DNA of 64,000 bases from Mesodorylaimus sp. YZB2_4 (Eukaryota > Nematoda > Enoplea > Dorylaimida > Dorylaimidae), in the NCBI GenBank assembly GCA_030248295.1, contig JASANH010000123.1:186001-250000 (forward strand), written 5' to 3'. Under the pieces are notes generated by a model that did not search any database, was not told where the DNA came from, and saw only the letters and a list, made by a program, of their open reading frames with translations. Of this stretch, positions 21,601 to 31,578 are shown piece after piece (position 1 is the first letter of the stretch; each line of letters starts with the position of its first letter). The position numbers and the translations under genes were made by a program.

Positions 21601-24600
21601 CACCTTGAGCAAGTATCGGCCAGTCGACGTCGAAGTGGACCTCGGACAGTCGAGTGACATCGCGGCGAGACGGGTCGGGTCAGTGAAGTTGAGAGCTCGT
21701 GTCGAGGCTGGACGGCAGTTCTACTTGGCACTAGTCAACTACGATCGACTGTGTGTCTCCCCTACTCGACTAGTCTTGTCTTACAGAGCGTGTCCTCAGG
21801 TGGGCTTGCCCTGTCTCACGCCACCTTCGCTTTGGCCATGCTGCACGCTTTCAGTTCCAGAAAGGACTGACCCGATTTCCACGCACCCCCGCCTCCGCAT
21901 CCCGCACAACCCTCGTATCTGGATCTTGTGTTGAGGGCGCCGAGGACATCCTGCCCGTGGCCAACGTCGAGTGCACGGCCAGTGGCAGGTGGTCGGACGA
22001 CCCCGTGGGAGGCAGTTGTGTGTGCAAGCGGGGCTACGTCAGAGTGCGAGGAATGTGTGTGAAACGAGGTGAGTACGCGCAAGCCCCCCTCAACACCTCG
22101 ACCTTATCGGCGTTTCTACTCAGGCCCGCTGTGCTACGCGTGCCAAGACGCCGATTCGATCGCCCAGTGCAACAGGAGGAGTCAACTGCAGCAATGTCGC
22201 TCCGACGAGGTATGTAGCCTCCCGAGTCCAGCCGAGTCTTGATAGCGTGTGGTTGCAGGTGTGCACGACCATCGTGTCCCTCAATCCTGTATTCACTTTG
22301 ACAAAGGGTTGCGCGAGGATGACCCAATGCCGGAATGGAATAAACGACTCGTTCGACCACTGCCTGCGTGGACGGGACAGCTGCAGGGTGTGCTGCGCCA
22401 GCGACTACTGCAATGTGCTCCCATTCACGACCCCCAGGCCCCACTGGAACTCCACATTCCCCATTTGCGTGGACGTCGACCCGCCCAAGTTCATCAACTG
22501 CCCCGACCAGAATGTCACCATTCTGTTAGATTTCCAAGGCAGACCCGTGATGAAGGGCGAAGAAACGGACGGGTTGCCCTTCGAAATGCCGACTGCCACG
22601 GACAACAGCGGACACGTCCTTGTCAATGTGCAGCCGCCGGACTTGTCATCCAGGGCCATCTTTGACCAAGGTCCCGTCAAGGTCACGCTGACTGCCAAGG
22701 ACAGGGCCAGTCTGACGGCAACCTGCTCCTTCTTCATCCTGACCAAGAGTGAGAATGGCCACTCAAGTGCTCGCGATGCCTGTCAGTTTGCGATTTTAGG
22801 CTACAAATCAGCGCGATTGAACTGCAGCCGAGAGGCCATCGCGGACACGGTGGCCTACTTGGAGAACGGGCAGAGGAGTGCCCGCACGGTCTATCCCCCT
22901 GTCAACTTCACCGACGGACGCCAGGTGGTAACACGTGTCTACGACCCGCCGCAGGGCACGCTGGTCGAGATTGGTCAGTCACTGGCCGTCAGGGTGACGG
23001 CGCACGATGAGGACGGGGCGAACGAGACGTGCACATTCACCTACACCATCAAGGGTAGGCGCAGACTGACGAGCAAACGGGGCTGGCACAACTTGTTCCC
23101 ACTTTTCAGCATTGGGGTGCCCGATTTGGACTCTAGCCGGTACGGACACCCAGAGGACGGCTCCCCGATGTCTACCCACGCCCGAACCCAACTCGACCTC
23201 GACGGTGTGCGCATTCGATGCCCGTGATTGCCCCGACGGAGTGTGGACACCGCCCGACGCCCCGCTTTCCATGGTGTGCGACGGGGAAGGGGAGTGGAGA
23301 GCCTGGAATGGAAGCCTGTCGAGCGGCCTCGCCATCCGCTTTCCAGCCTGTGCTCGTAAGTGGAGTGCAAGTGTACCCTGACCTCCCCCGACCCCCTTGC
23401 TTTCCAGCGTACTATGTGCCGTCGGTGTCGTTCGCCCTGACGGTCACTCACACAGTAGTAGAACACGAGCGCGAGACCTGGGATCAGCACCGATGCGCCC
23501 AGGCCTACTCCAAAGTCGTGCAGTACGAGGGGATCCGGGTGCTCAAACAGTCGTGCGATGAGGCGGGCCTGGATGAGAACACGACTTGGACCATATCGTC
23601 GTCGATTGATGCCGAAGTGAGTGAAAGGCTGAACCTGTCTCTTTGAACAAACTATGCCGAAGTTTCAGGCTTACACAGCTCGACTAAATTTGACACTCTC
23701 CTCTTCCAAATCGAATGTTCTACTCAATTGCTACGAACAGTACAGGAGGGCAGTCAGCACCAGCGGCGAATTCACCGATGTGCACGGGACTGGTTGCCCG
23801 CGAGTATCAGGCAAGTGCACCCACCAGTCACTCATCCATGCTCACACTCGACTTCGTTTCAGCACGCATCTCTGTCGTCGATTTGAGCATCGAAAACTGT
23901 CCGTCGGGCCACGCTAGAAGATACAGCACTCAGAACGGCTCGGCGGATATCAGCGACTTCATCTGCGGTAAGCCAGCAGTCCAACAAACAGGCAGCACTA
24001 GGACCCCTGCTCTTTCAGTCAGATGCCCGCCCGGCACATTCGCCGACCCGAACAAGTCCGACTGCACGCCATGCCCGATCGGAGCCTACCAGTCCGAGTG
24101 GGGCGCCGATTCGTGCTCGGCCTGCCCGAACGAGACGAGCACACTACACGCCTACTCAACCACCATCGAGGACTGTTTATGTAAGTCGCCCTGCCATGGG
24201 ACTAAGCTAGAGACCGATTGCTCCTTCTCTTTTAGCCTTCTGCCCGCCTGGTCGTTACTCAGACACGGGTCTGGAGCCGTGCCACGCCTGCCACATCGGC
24301 CATTACCAACCTCACAGTCGCAACTTCAACTGCATTCGATGTCCCAACGATACGACGACCAGGAATCACGGGGCCATCGAGGTCGAAGAATGCAGGGGTA
24401 AGTCAGCATTCGCACACTCGACTAGCATATTCGCATTTTGCGCTGCCTTGCAGCCGTGTGTGAACCTGGCACGTACGGCGACGAAGGCGTGGCCCCGTGC
24501 TACCCCTGCCCGCGCGGCTATGTTCAGCCTAGCGCACGGTCAAGCGAGTGCGTGAAATGTGAAGAGGGAACGACAACCAGCAGGCTCGGCTCGGTCGACC

Positions 24601-27600
24601 ATGTCGAGTGCCGAGGTAAGAGTCAGGGTGGGCCTGCATCAGCCTAAGACACCCCTTCTTCTAGATCCCTCACCCTGCACCAGCGATCACTGCGCCAATG
24701 GGGGCACATGCAAAGAAGCCTGGCCCGAGAACACGTGCGTGTGCCCACCGGCAACAACGGGCGCTCACTGCCGACAGACGCTGCACGCATGCACGAACTC
24801 CACTTGCTCAGGGAGAGGAGTGTGCGCAGTGTCCGGAAACGAGGCAGAATTTCAGTGCAACTGCACTGCAGGTAAGAATGGGCTCACCCACTGCGCCCCG
24901 TATCGATCTGTGCATTTCCTGCAGGCTACACTGGCAAGTACTGCGAACGTGCAGCTAAAACGCCAGAAGACTCGCCAAGTTCGCCAGTGCCAGACAGAGA
25001 GCTCGATTCTAGCAGCTTGTGCGCCAACACGCAGTGCGGCCGGTGCCGATGCGCCCACGCAAACCAGGGCGATGGCCAAGACTTGTGCCTTTGGAACTCG
25101 ACCTACGACCCGTGCGGCTGCAACCCGTGCTCGATGTGCTCGTTTGAGAACACACTTTCGTGCAGACTGGACACGACTGGCCGGGCTGGATTCGTGTGCC
25201 AGTGTCGACAAGGTTGGACGGGACCCTACTGCCAGGGCATACCGCACGACACCGGGACGGGCCTGCGCTCCGCCCAAGGGAGCTGCGCCACGAATACAAG
25301 CAATGTGTGCGTCATAGTCACCGAATTTGACCAGTGCCCGTGTTTGAACGGGGGAAAGTGTCATTTGCGAGGTGGCGTCACTAAATGCGACTGCAGGGAA
25401 GGCTATTTCGGGTATCGCTGCGGGCGGGTAGTCGATTTTTGTTTGGAACAGCCGTGCCAGCACGAAGGCCTGTGCAGAAACAACGCCAGTCACCCAGCCA
25501 AGTTCGAGTGCGAGTGTGCCGGTGGGTGGACGGGTGAGTCTGCTGAGCGCACAATCAGCTCGCATCCTGACAGCCCTTATCCCTTCAGGTAGCCAGTGCG
25601 ACGAGGAGGCGGACTACTGCCTGCTCGAGCCCTGTCTCAACGGGGGCACGTGTCACCGACGCTTCAACGGGTCGCAGTGCGTGTGCGACCCCCCGTGGAC
25701 GGGTGCCAAGTGCGAGGTTCGTCTGGACCCTTGCCAAAGTTTCGACTGTTTCTCTGGTGGGACGTGTCGAGTGGACGAGAACCAGGACCCGTACTGTCAG
25801 TGCCAAGAAGCCTTCACCGGCCCTCACTGCGAGTCCTCCGTCTGCTCCTACCCCAACGCCTGTTTCTCAAACGAGACGTGCGTGCAGTACACGACGGATG
25901 GCGTGTGCCAGCCCAGGCCGCGGGTGCAATGTCAGTCGACCTTCTGCGACAACGGGGGCACGTGCAGACAGAACGACACGTTCGGCTACACTTGCGAGTG
26001 CCCGCCGGGCTTCGGAGGGGACACGTGCTCGCTAGAAGTGGACGTGTGCCAACACCACATGTGCCAGAACAATGCCACGTGCAGACGGTCGTCGAAGGGC
26101 AGCTACTTGTGCTTCTGCCAGCTGGGTTACATCGGCCAGTACTGCGAGTCGACTGTCAGCGGGTGCGATCAGAACCCGTGCCAGAACGGGGGCACGTGCA
26201 CCGACGTGGGCAACTCGGTCTTCTGCATATGCACCAGCCTGTACACTGGACAGTTTTGCGACAAGGGTAAGTCGGCCAGCAATCCCCTCGCCACCCTCTC
26301 ACCGATGCCCCCTTGCAGCCAAGTCGCAGAATTTCAACATGCTATTCGCTGGGAGGGAATCTCTGAAGAACATGTCCTGGATCGTCACCTCCGAGTTCAC
26401 ATTGACCGACAAGATGAGCAGCATCACCCTCTGCTTCTGGGTCCGCTTCGGCGAGGATACCGACGACCCGTCCCGACCGATGATATACCTGACTGTGGCC
26501 AAGTAGGTTGCCCGTCCCGCCGCCCGCGCACCCAGGCATTGAGAGCAAGACGTTTCAGGGTGAAGAGGAACAAGGAGCGCCCGACAGAGCTGAGTCTGCA
26601 GCCGTTCATCCAGTTCACCGATGTTGGGCTCCTGCTCAACTCGCCGGGGAGGAAGGACAGGAAGCTGGAGATCGCCCTGCCCGTCAACGACACGTCCTGG
26701 CACTTTGTCTGCTTCGACTGGCATTGTAAGACTGAGCTGGAGGTCAGTGGTCGGCACGATCCTACGGCCTATGTTGCAGGGTCCTCATCCGATTGGGTGC
26801 TCTATATCGACGGTGAAAAGTTCAAGACCAACGGACAATACAGCAGGAACAGTTTCGATGCCTCCACCATCACGCAGGGGCCGTGAGTGTTAGGGGCCAC
26901 CTGTTTGAGGGCGCAGGCTGGCACCATACGTTTCAGGTACATGATGGTGCTGGGCCAGTCGACCGACAAGCAGAGATTCTTCTACGGCGAGCTGAGCATG
27001 GTCACCCTGGTCTCGGCCATCGAGTTCACCAGCGACGACAGCCAGGCCTACTACAAACAATGCGAGAATCTGCTCAACGGCGACGAGATCAGTGCCAAGG
27101 TGTCGTCGGTGGTCAGGTAGGTGAAGACGTGTGCCAGGCCGAGGCTCCCTGATTCCTGATTTCAGGTGGATCGATTTCACGCAACCGGACCAGGGCGACT
27201 TGTCGGTAGTGATGACCTACCCGTCGGTCTGCTCGCCCGCCTACTGCCTGCCCACTCACCAGGAATGCAAGACGGGTAAGCCAGGGACAATGCGGGCTAG
27301 CATGGGTCATCGAATATTGTCCGCTACAGATAAAATACCCCCTGACGTCAAATTCTGTCCCAAGGACAAGGCCATCTACAGCCCGACCAGGCTCAGGGCG
27401 GTCACTTGGCAGCAGCCCCGCTTCGCCGATAATGTGGAGGTGGTCCAGGTCACATCGAATTTTCGAAGCGGTCAGTTCCAGCTGCCCATCTAAGATTGCA
27501 ACTGTGAGAAGACAGGACTCGTTTCAGGTCAGCTCCTTCCTTGGGGAGAGTACCAGATCGTCTACACGGCCACCGACAGAGCTGGCAATTTGGCCGTGTG

Positions 27601-30351
27601 CAAGTTCCGACTATACGTCACCCGTAAGTGACTGAGAGTGGTCGCATGTGTGTCTCGAGTGGTTCCCTTTCAGCCTTCAAGTGTCGCACTCTGCCCAGCC
27701 CGACCAGCACGACCAACATCGATTGCCAGACATTCACCCAGGGCCTGGTGTGCACCGTGAACTGTTCAGACGACGAGTTTTTCACGCAGTTGGTACGCCC
27801 ATTCTACGTGTGCGGCATCGAGGGGGCCTACGACCCGTTAAGGCCGGACGTGCCCGTGCTGGTGCCCGCCTGCGCTCCTCCTGCCAACATCACCAGCCAG
27901 GACAGGTTGTGGACCACTGTGCGAGCGAGGCTGGACACGGACGACACGTTCGACTGCCGGGACGCGTCCAACATGAGCGTGGTCAGGAAGAAGATACTGC
28001 AACGCCTGGACAGCCCACGCCTCAGGGCCTCGCTGTGCGACACTGCTCGGTGCAATATCTCGAACGGGCTCAGACTGGCCTGCATCGGTCGATGGGAGAA
28101 GAGGTCGAAACGGTCGGCGGACAGCGAGGGCAATGCGACCATGGCAGGCGAGGCGGTGGAGTTGGCCTTTGCCTGGCAGTAAGTACCACCCGCACCCCAG
28201 TCCTGGCCCCACTGAGGGTAGTGTTTTGTTGAGGACGGCTAACCAGACTATGCTAAGCGATGTGCTCAACGAGGCGCTGAGGTCTGCTGCACCCGCTCTG
28301 TTCACAGTCGACGACCTGACATCGAAGCTGTCGTGCCCCCCGGGCTCCACATACACGGACGGAATATGCGGTAAGTGCTAGCATCCTGGTCTCAATTGGA
28401 GTCTTGAACAGGAGTTGCAGTGCTGTGCGCGATCGGCACCTACTACGAGCCCAGTACAGAGACGTGCCCGCCGTGTCCCATGAACACCTACAACAACCAC
28501 CCGGGTCGCTTGAACTGCACGTCCTGCCCCGATGGCCAGATCACAGTCGCAACTGGCGGACAGCGATTGGGGGACTGCATTGGTGAGCCGCCCATCGAGT
28601 CCTTCTTCCTCGCCTCCATTGCTCCCTTGCAGACAACTGCTCGGCCGGATACTATTTCGACTATGGCACGCGGGAATGCACGCCTTGCGATGTTGGACTG
28701 TACCAACCGAACCCGGGGACCACGTCGTGCGCGTCCTGTGAGCCGGGTCAGACCACCCAAAGCACGGCATCGACTAATCTGCACGACTGCATATTTCGTA
28801 AGTGACCCGTCGAGTACGAGGATCGTGCGACCGAGCAGTACTGTTTCAGTGTGCGGGCCTGGACTCGAGTTGGACTCGACTGGCGAGGCGTGCGTGCCGT
28901 GTCCGCCGGGCACGTACAAACAGGCGCAGAACGAGAGCGCGTGCGTCAGCTGCCCCATGGACTACACTACGCCGACGACGGGCGCCACCAGCTACAAGAA
29001 TTGCACAGTGCTCTACTGCAGCCCGGGTAAGTACAGGCAGGGCGAGCAGTGCCTGGTCTGCCCCATCGGCACATACCAGGACGCGTGGAATCAGAAAGCG
29101 TGCAAGCACTGCCCCGGCAACCAGGTGACCAGCTACCCTCAAAGTACCACCATCGACGACTGCCACAGTGAGTTCTTCGCTGATGACCAGCCGCTCGACA
29201 CAAGGCGTAAACCAACCGATTTCAGGTGGAGGGTGCACGAATCTGTGCGATCTGTGCTCATCGAACGCCACGTGCACGTTCGAGTCGTGTCAGACAAAAT
29301 GCACGTGCAAGCCGGGCTATCAGCACATCAACGACGACACCAACCTGTGCATAGGTGGGACCCTGCGCCAGCTGCAACACCAACAACGAGTACACGCCTG
29401 CTTTCAGATAAGTGCGAGATCGTGTGCGAGAAGGGCGAACTGTGCTCCTACTCCAACGAGAGCGAGCCCGTCTGCAAGACCCCAGTTGGTAAGCGGGTGA
29501 TGCGAGGCTGCTGCCGCACTGTTTATGCTCGCGGGTGTATTCGCAGGAGGCAGCGATGTCAGAATGATCAGCGTAATCGTGGGTGCGGCGTCGGGTGGTT
29601 TCGTGGCCATCCTCCTCATCATCACTCTGGTCGTCATATTCAAAGTCAAGTAAGCCGATTCTCGACAATGCCACGTGCCCTGCTCGAGTGAGCCTTTTGT
29701 TCCAGACTGTACCATTTGATACGATGCTGCAAGAAGCCGTCCCTGAAGGAGATGAGTAGCAACCAATATTACCGCAGTTCCACCATCCCGCCCATCAGCC
29801 AGGTGCAGACGAGCAATCGACGAGCTTCGAGCGTGCAGGCTGGCCGAATGATGGACGCGCACGCGCCAAACGGCATCAGCTACGATCCAGCAGCCGAGTG
29901 TTTCCCTATGACTGACATGAGACACGCGCACGAGGAGCAGAATGGCCGAAGCGCCAAGACCGAGTTCGATATGGTACACTGCTTCTACCATGACTAGGGC
30001 GAGGCGAATACCAGTGTTATTTGCTCGCAGATGACCCCCAGCGAGGTGTACAGCGCAATTTACGAGGGCCTGCAGGGCATGCGCACCGACCGAACCCTCT
30101 CCGACTATTTGACATCAGCCTCGCAAAGTACGGCCGTATTCGAAAACCGGGCATTCGACTTTGACGACGAGCCGCCATCGCCGCCTCCTTACCACGACCC
30201 CGTGCTCGACACGCCCACACAGTCGGCTTGTGGTCGAGCCAGGTTCCACATGCCTGAGCCGATCAGCGATGACGAGGTAACAGAATGGCTGGGCCGTTTC
30301 GAGCTGGTCATGCAATTGTGCTGTCCATTTCAGGGTGATTATTTCTCATGA
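15656..30351 (+). CDS. Giant Uninflatable-like type I membrane receptor (CTLD/LDLa/CUB/sushi/EGF/Ig/Eph-LBD/Ly6/HYR/GCC2/LamG)
   Basis: One multi-exon gene with more than 40 short introns and an estimated length of more than 3,500 residues. After a signal peptide (core WIINLLLTFALW) come, by nucleotide: C-type lectin domain about 15868-16497; LDLa 16498-16611; three CUB domains 16615-17850; four sushi 17906-19065; two calcium-type EGF 19120-19590; three sushi 19650-20325; Ig about 20680-21037; Eph-type ligand-binding domain 21205-22068; three-finger domain 22124-22450; HYR-type 22460-23050; Cys-poor module 23400-23950; GCC2/GCC3 24019-24615; EGF repeats 24664-26267; laminin-G/pentraxin-like 26319-27115; HYR 27330-27625; sushi-like 27674-27890; furin site RSKR 28102-28113; GCC2/GCC3 28412-29165; EGF-like to 29490; transmembrane helix in exon 29546-29649; tail with PPPY at 30181-30192. 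The overall order matches Drosophila Uninflatable, an apical epithelial protein linked to tracheal growth and Notch. The last intron (30277-30333) is in frame if retained. The exact start is uncertain (ATGs at 15656, 15671, 15698). Confidence 0.85.
21205..22068 (+). other. Eph-receptor-type ligand-binding domain within the giant receptor
   Basis: Exons 21205-21275, 21334-21395, 21460-21799 and 21855-22068. Hallmarks appear in the order found in Eph receptors: EWTLLNG; LCHV followed by SWLRSP (compare VCNV...NNWLRTN); LLVEVEL; VDVEVDLGQ; GRQFYLALVNYDRLCVS; LSYRACP; FPRT; LVSGSCV; VECTASGRW; and CVCKRGYVRVRGMC. Two cysteines of the central Eph sheet are not evident, so the disulfide pattern is altered. 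No kinase follows. Confidence 0.8.
22124..22450 (+). other. Ly6/uPAR-type three-finger domain within the giant receptor
   Basis: Two exons joined at 22208/22260. The segment opens LCYACQDADSIAQCN and ends CRVCCASDYCN, the CC-x(4)-CN signature that closes three-finger folds, with ten or more cysteines in between. It follows directly on the Eph-type domain and precedes the HYR module. Confidence 0.7.
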
Positions 30352-30486
30352 ACTCACGCAAACAAGGCTGTGAACTGTGAAAATTGTGTCCAGGAATTTG
30401 CTAGCTAGCTTGTCTATCGGGTATATCTTGCCGTGCACTCAATGTATAGATCCGTGCTGACAAAGCAACAGTGCTGTATCTTAGTG

Positions 30487-30627
30487 CCCCCCAACATGAA
30501 CCATCAAAGCACGCAGATGGGAATCGATGATTGCATCAGTCCATGTTTGCATCCTGTAGATGTGCAGTCAGCCGAGGCACACCCATTCCAGGCTGCTAGT
30601 ACCAGGATGTGCACACTGGGCAGGGCG
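30487..30627. repeat. Repeat R2, copy 1
   Basis: Shares with 31108-31253 the blocks AACATGAACCATCA, AGCACGCAGA, CAGTCCATGTTTGC and GTAGATGTGC in the same order, with small indels. It lies immediately left of dispersed repeat R1. Confidence 0.65.
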
Positions 30628-30655
30628 CTCATTATTGAGGTCCGCGCTCACAAAT

Positions 30656-31078
30656 GTGATACTCCTCCCAGTTGTGGGTGGAGGTACCCACAAGCGTACG
30701 TGGTTCGAATCACCCCTGCGCGGTCCCTGCCGAAACGGACGCCAATAAGGACAACTCTTTATTGGGCCGACGAGCGGACACCTCCACAAGTACAAGACGG
30801 GCCAAGAGGCGAGCACTGAATATGAGGGAGAGGCGGTCAGGAGATACCCAACCGCTCGTGACGAAATACGTAGACGGACTGAAGGCAGTCCTCACGGCCA
30901 GGACGGCCAGGACATCGGGCGACCAGTCCTAGAACTAGTCTAGATTAGATCCAGGCTCGCTCTCCTTGCTCCAAGACAAGAAAGGACGAGCGAAGGAAGT
31001 ATTCACGAGTTGCACCAGACAACTAGTGCCGGGCGGTTCAAACCGGTAGAGACGAACCCTCATCAAGAGATGCGGGTT
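30656..31078. repeat. Dispersed repeat R1, copy 1 (SINE-like)
   Basis: About 423 bp with high similarity to 49120-49552 in the same orientation; it ends at GATGCGGGTT. Near the left end GGTTCGAATCACC resembles a tRNA B box, so a tRNA-derived SINE is possible, but I see no A box at the usual distance. It is flanked on both sides by R2 copies. Confidence 0.7.
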
Positions 31079-31107
31079 ACACAAAGCAACACTACTCTCT
31101 CTCAATC

Positions 31108-31253
31108 CCCCTCCCAACATGAACCATCACAGCACGCAGACGTGATTCGATGATGGCAGTGTGGACGACACCAGTCCATGTTTGCGTACAGTAGATGTGC
31201 GGTCAGCCACTGTGCCTTCCATGCGGTGAGTCCGTGGATGCGCTCACTGAGCA
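31108..31253. repeat. Repeat R2, copy 2
   Basis: Direct-repeat partner of 30487-30627 on the other side of R1. The two R2 copies are diverged, so they are not a recent target-site duplication. Confidence 0.65.
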
Positions 31254-31578
31254 GGTAGGAATGCTAGACAGGATGCCACGTGTTGCCGATCTTGCAAATG
31301 ACCAAATAAGAAAAGCTAGGGTTGGAAGCGTAAACGTCGTAAATCAAGTTGAAACTGGATTCGCCACGTGCTCGTCAGTTGCAAAAATGAAAACACTGCA
31401 AACCAATAGAGCGATAGGCACAAAACGGCTGGCGGCCCGGACGCTGTCTTCTTCTGACGTTCGATCACGTGGCTGTCCTGGCCGCGTTGAAGACTAAAAA
31501 GGGGGTGGTCGACTGCGGGGCAGGCAGTGCGGGGCAACGGCTTCGATAACTGTTGTACTCGACTGATTGGTGGCAGAG

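Larger units (their letters stand above)
30352..31578. other. Intergenic region built of nested repeats
   Basis: Spacer between the receptor and the TBC1D25-like gene. It is mostly made of repeat R2, then dispersed repeat R1, then a second R2, annotated separately. The right 300 bases should hold the promoter of the next gene. No coding sequence is supported. Confidence 0.5.

Noticed and set aside
30656-31078. Functional tRNA gene
   Set aside because: Only a B-box-like GGTTCGAATC is present. There is no acceptor stem pairing, anticodon arm or correctly spaced A box.
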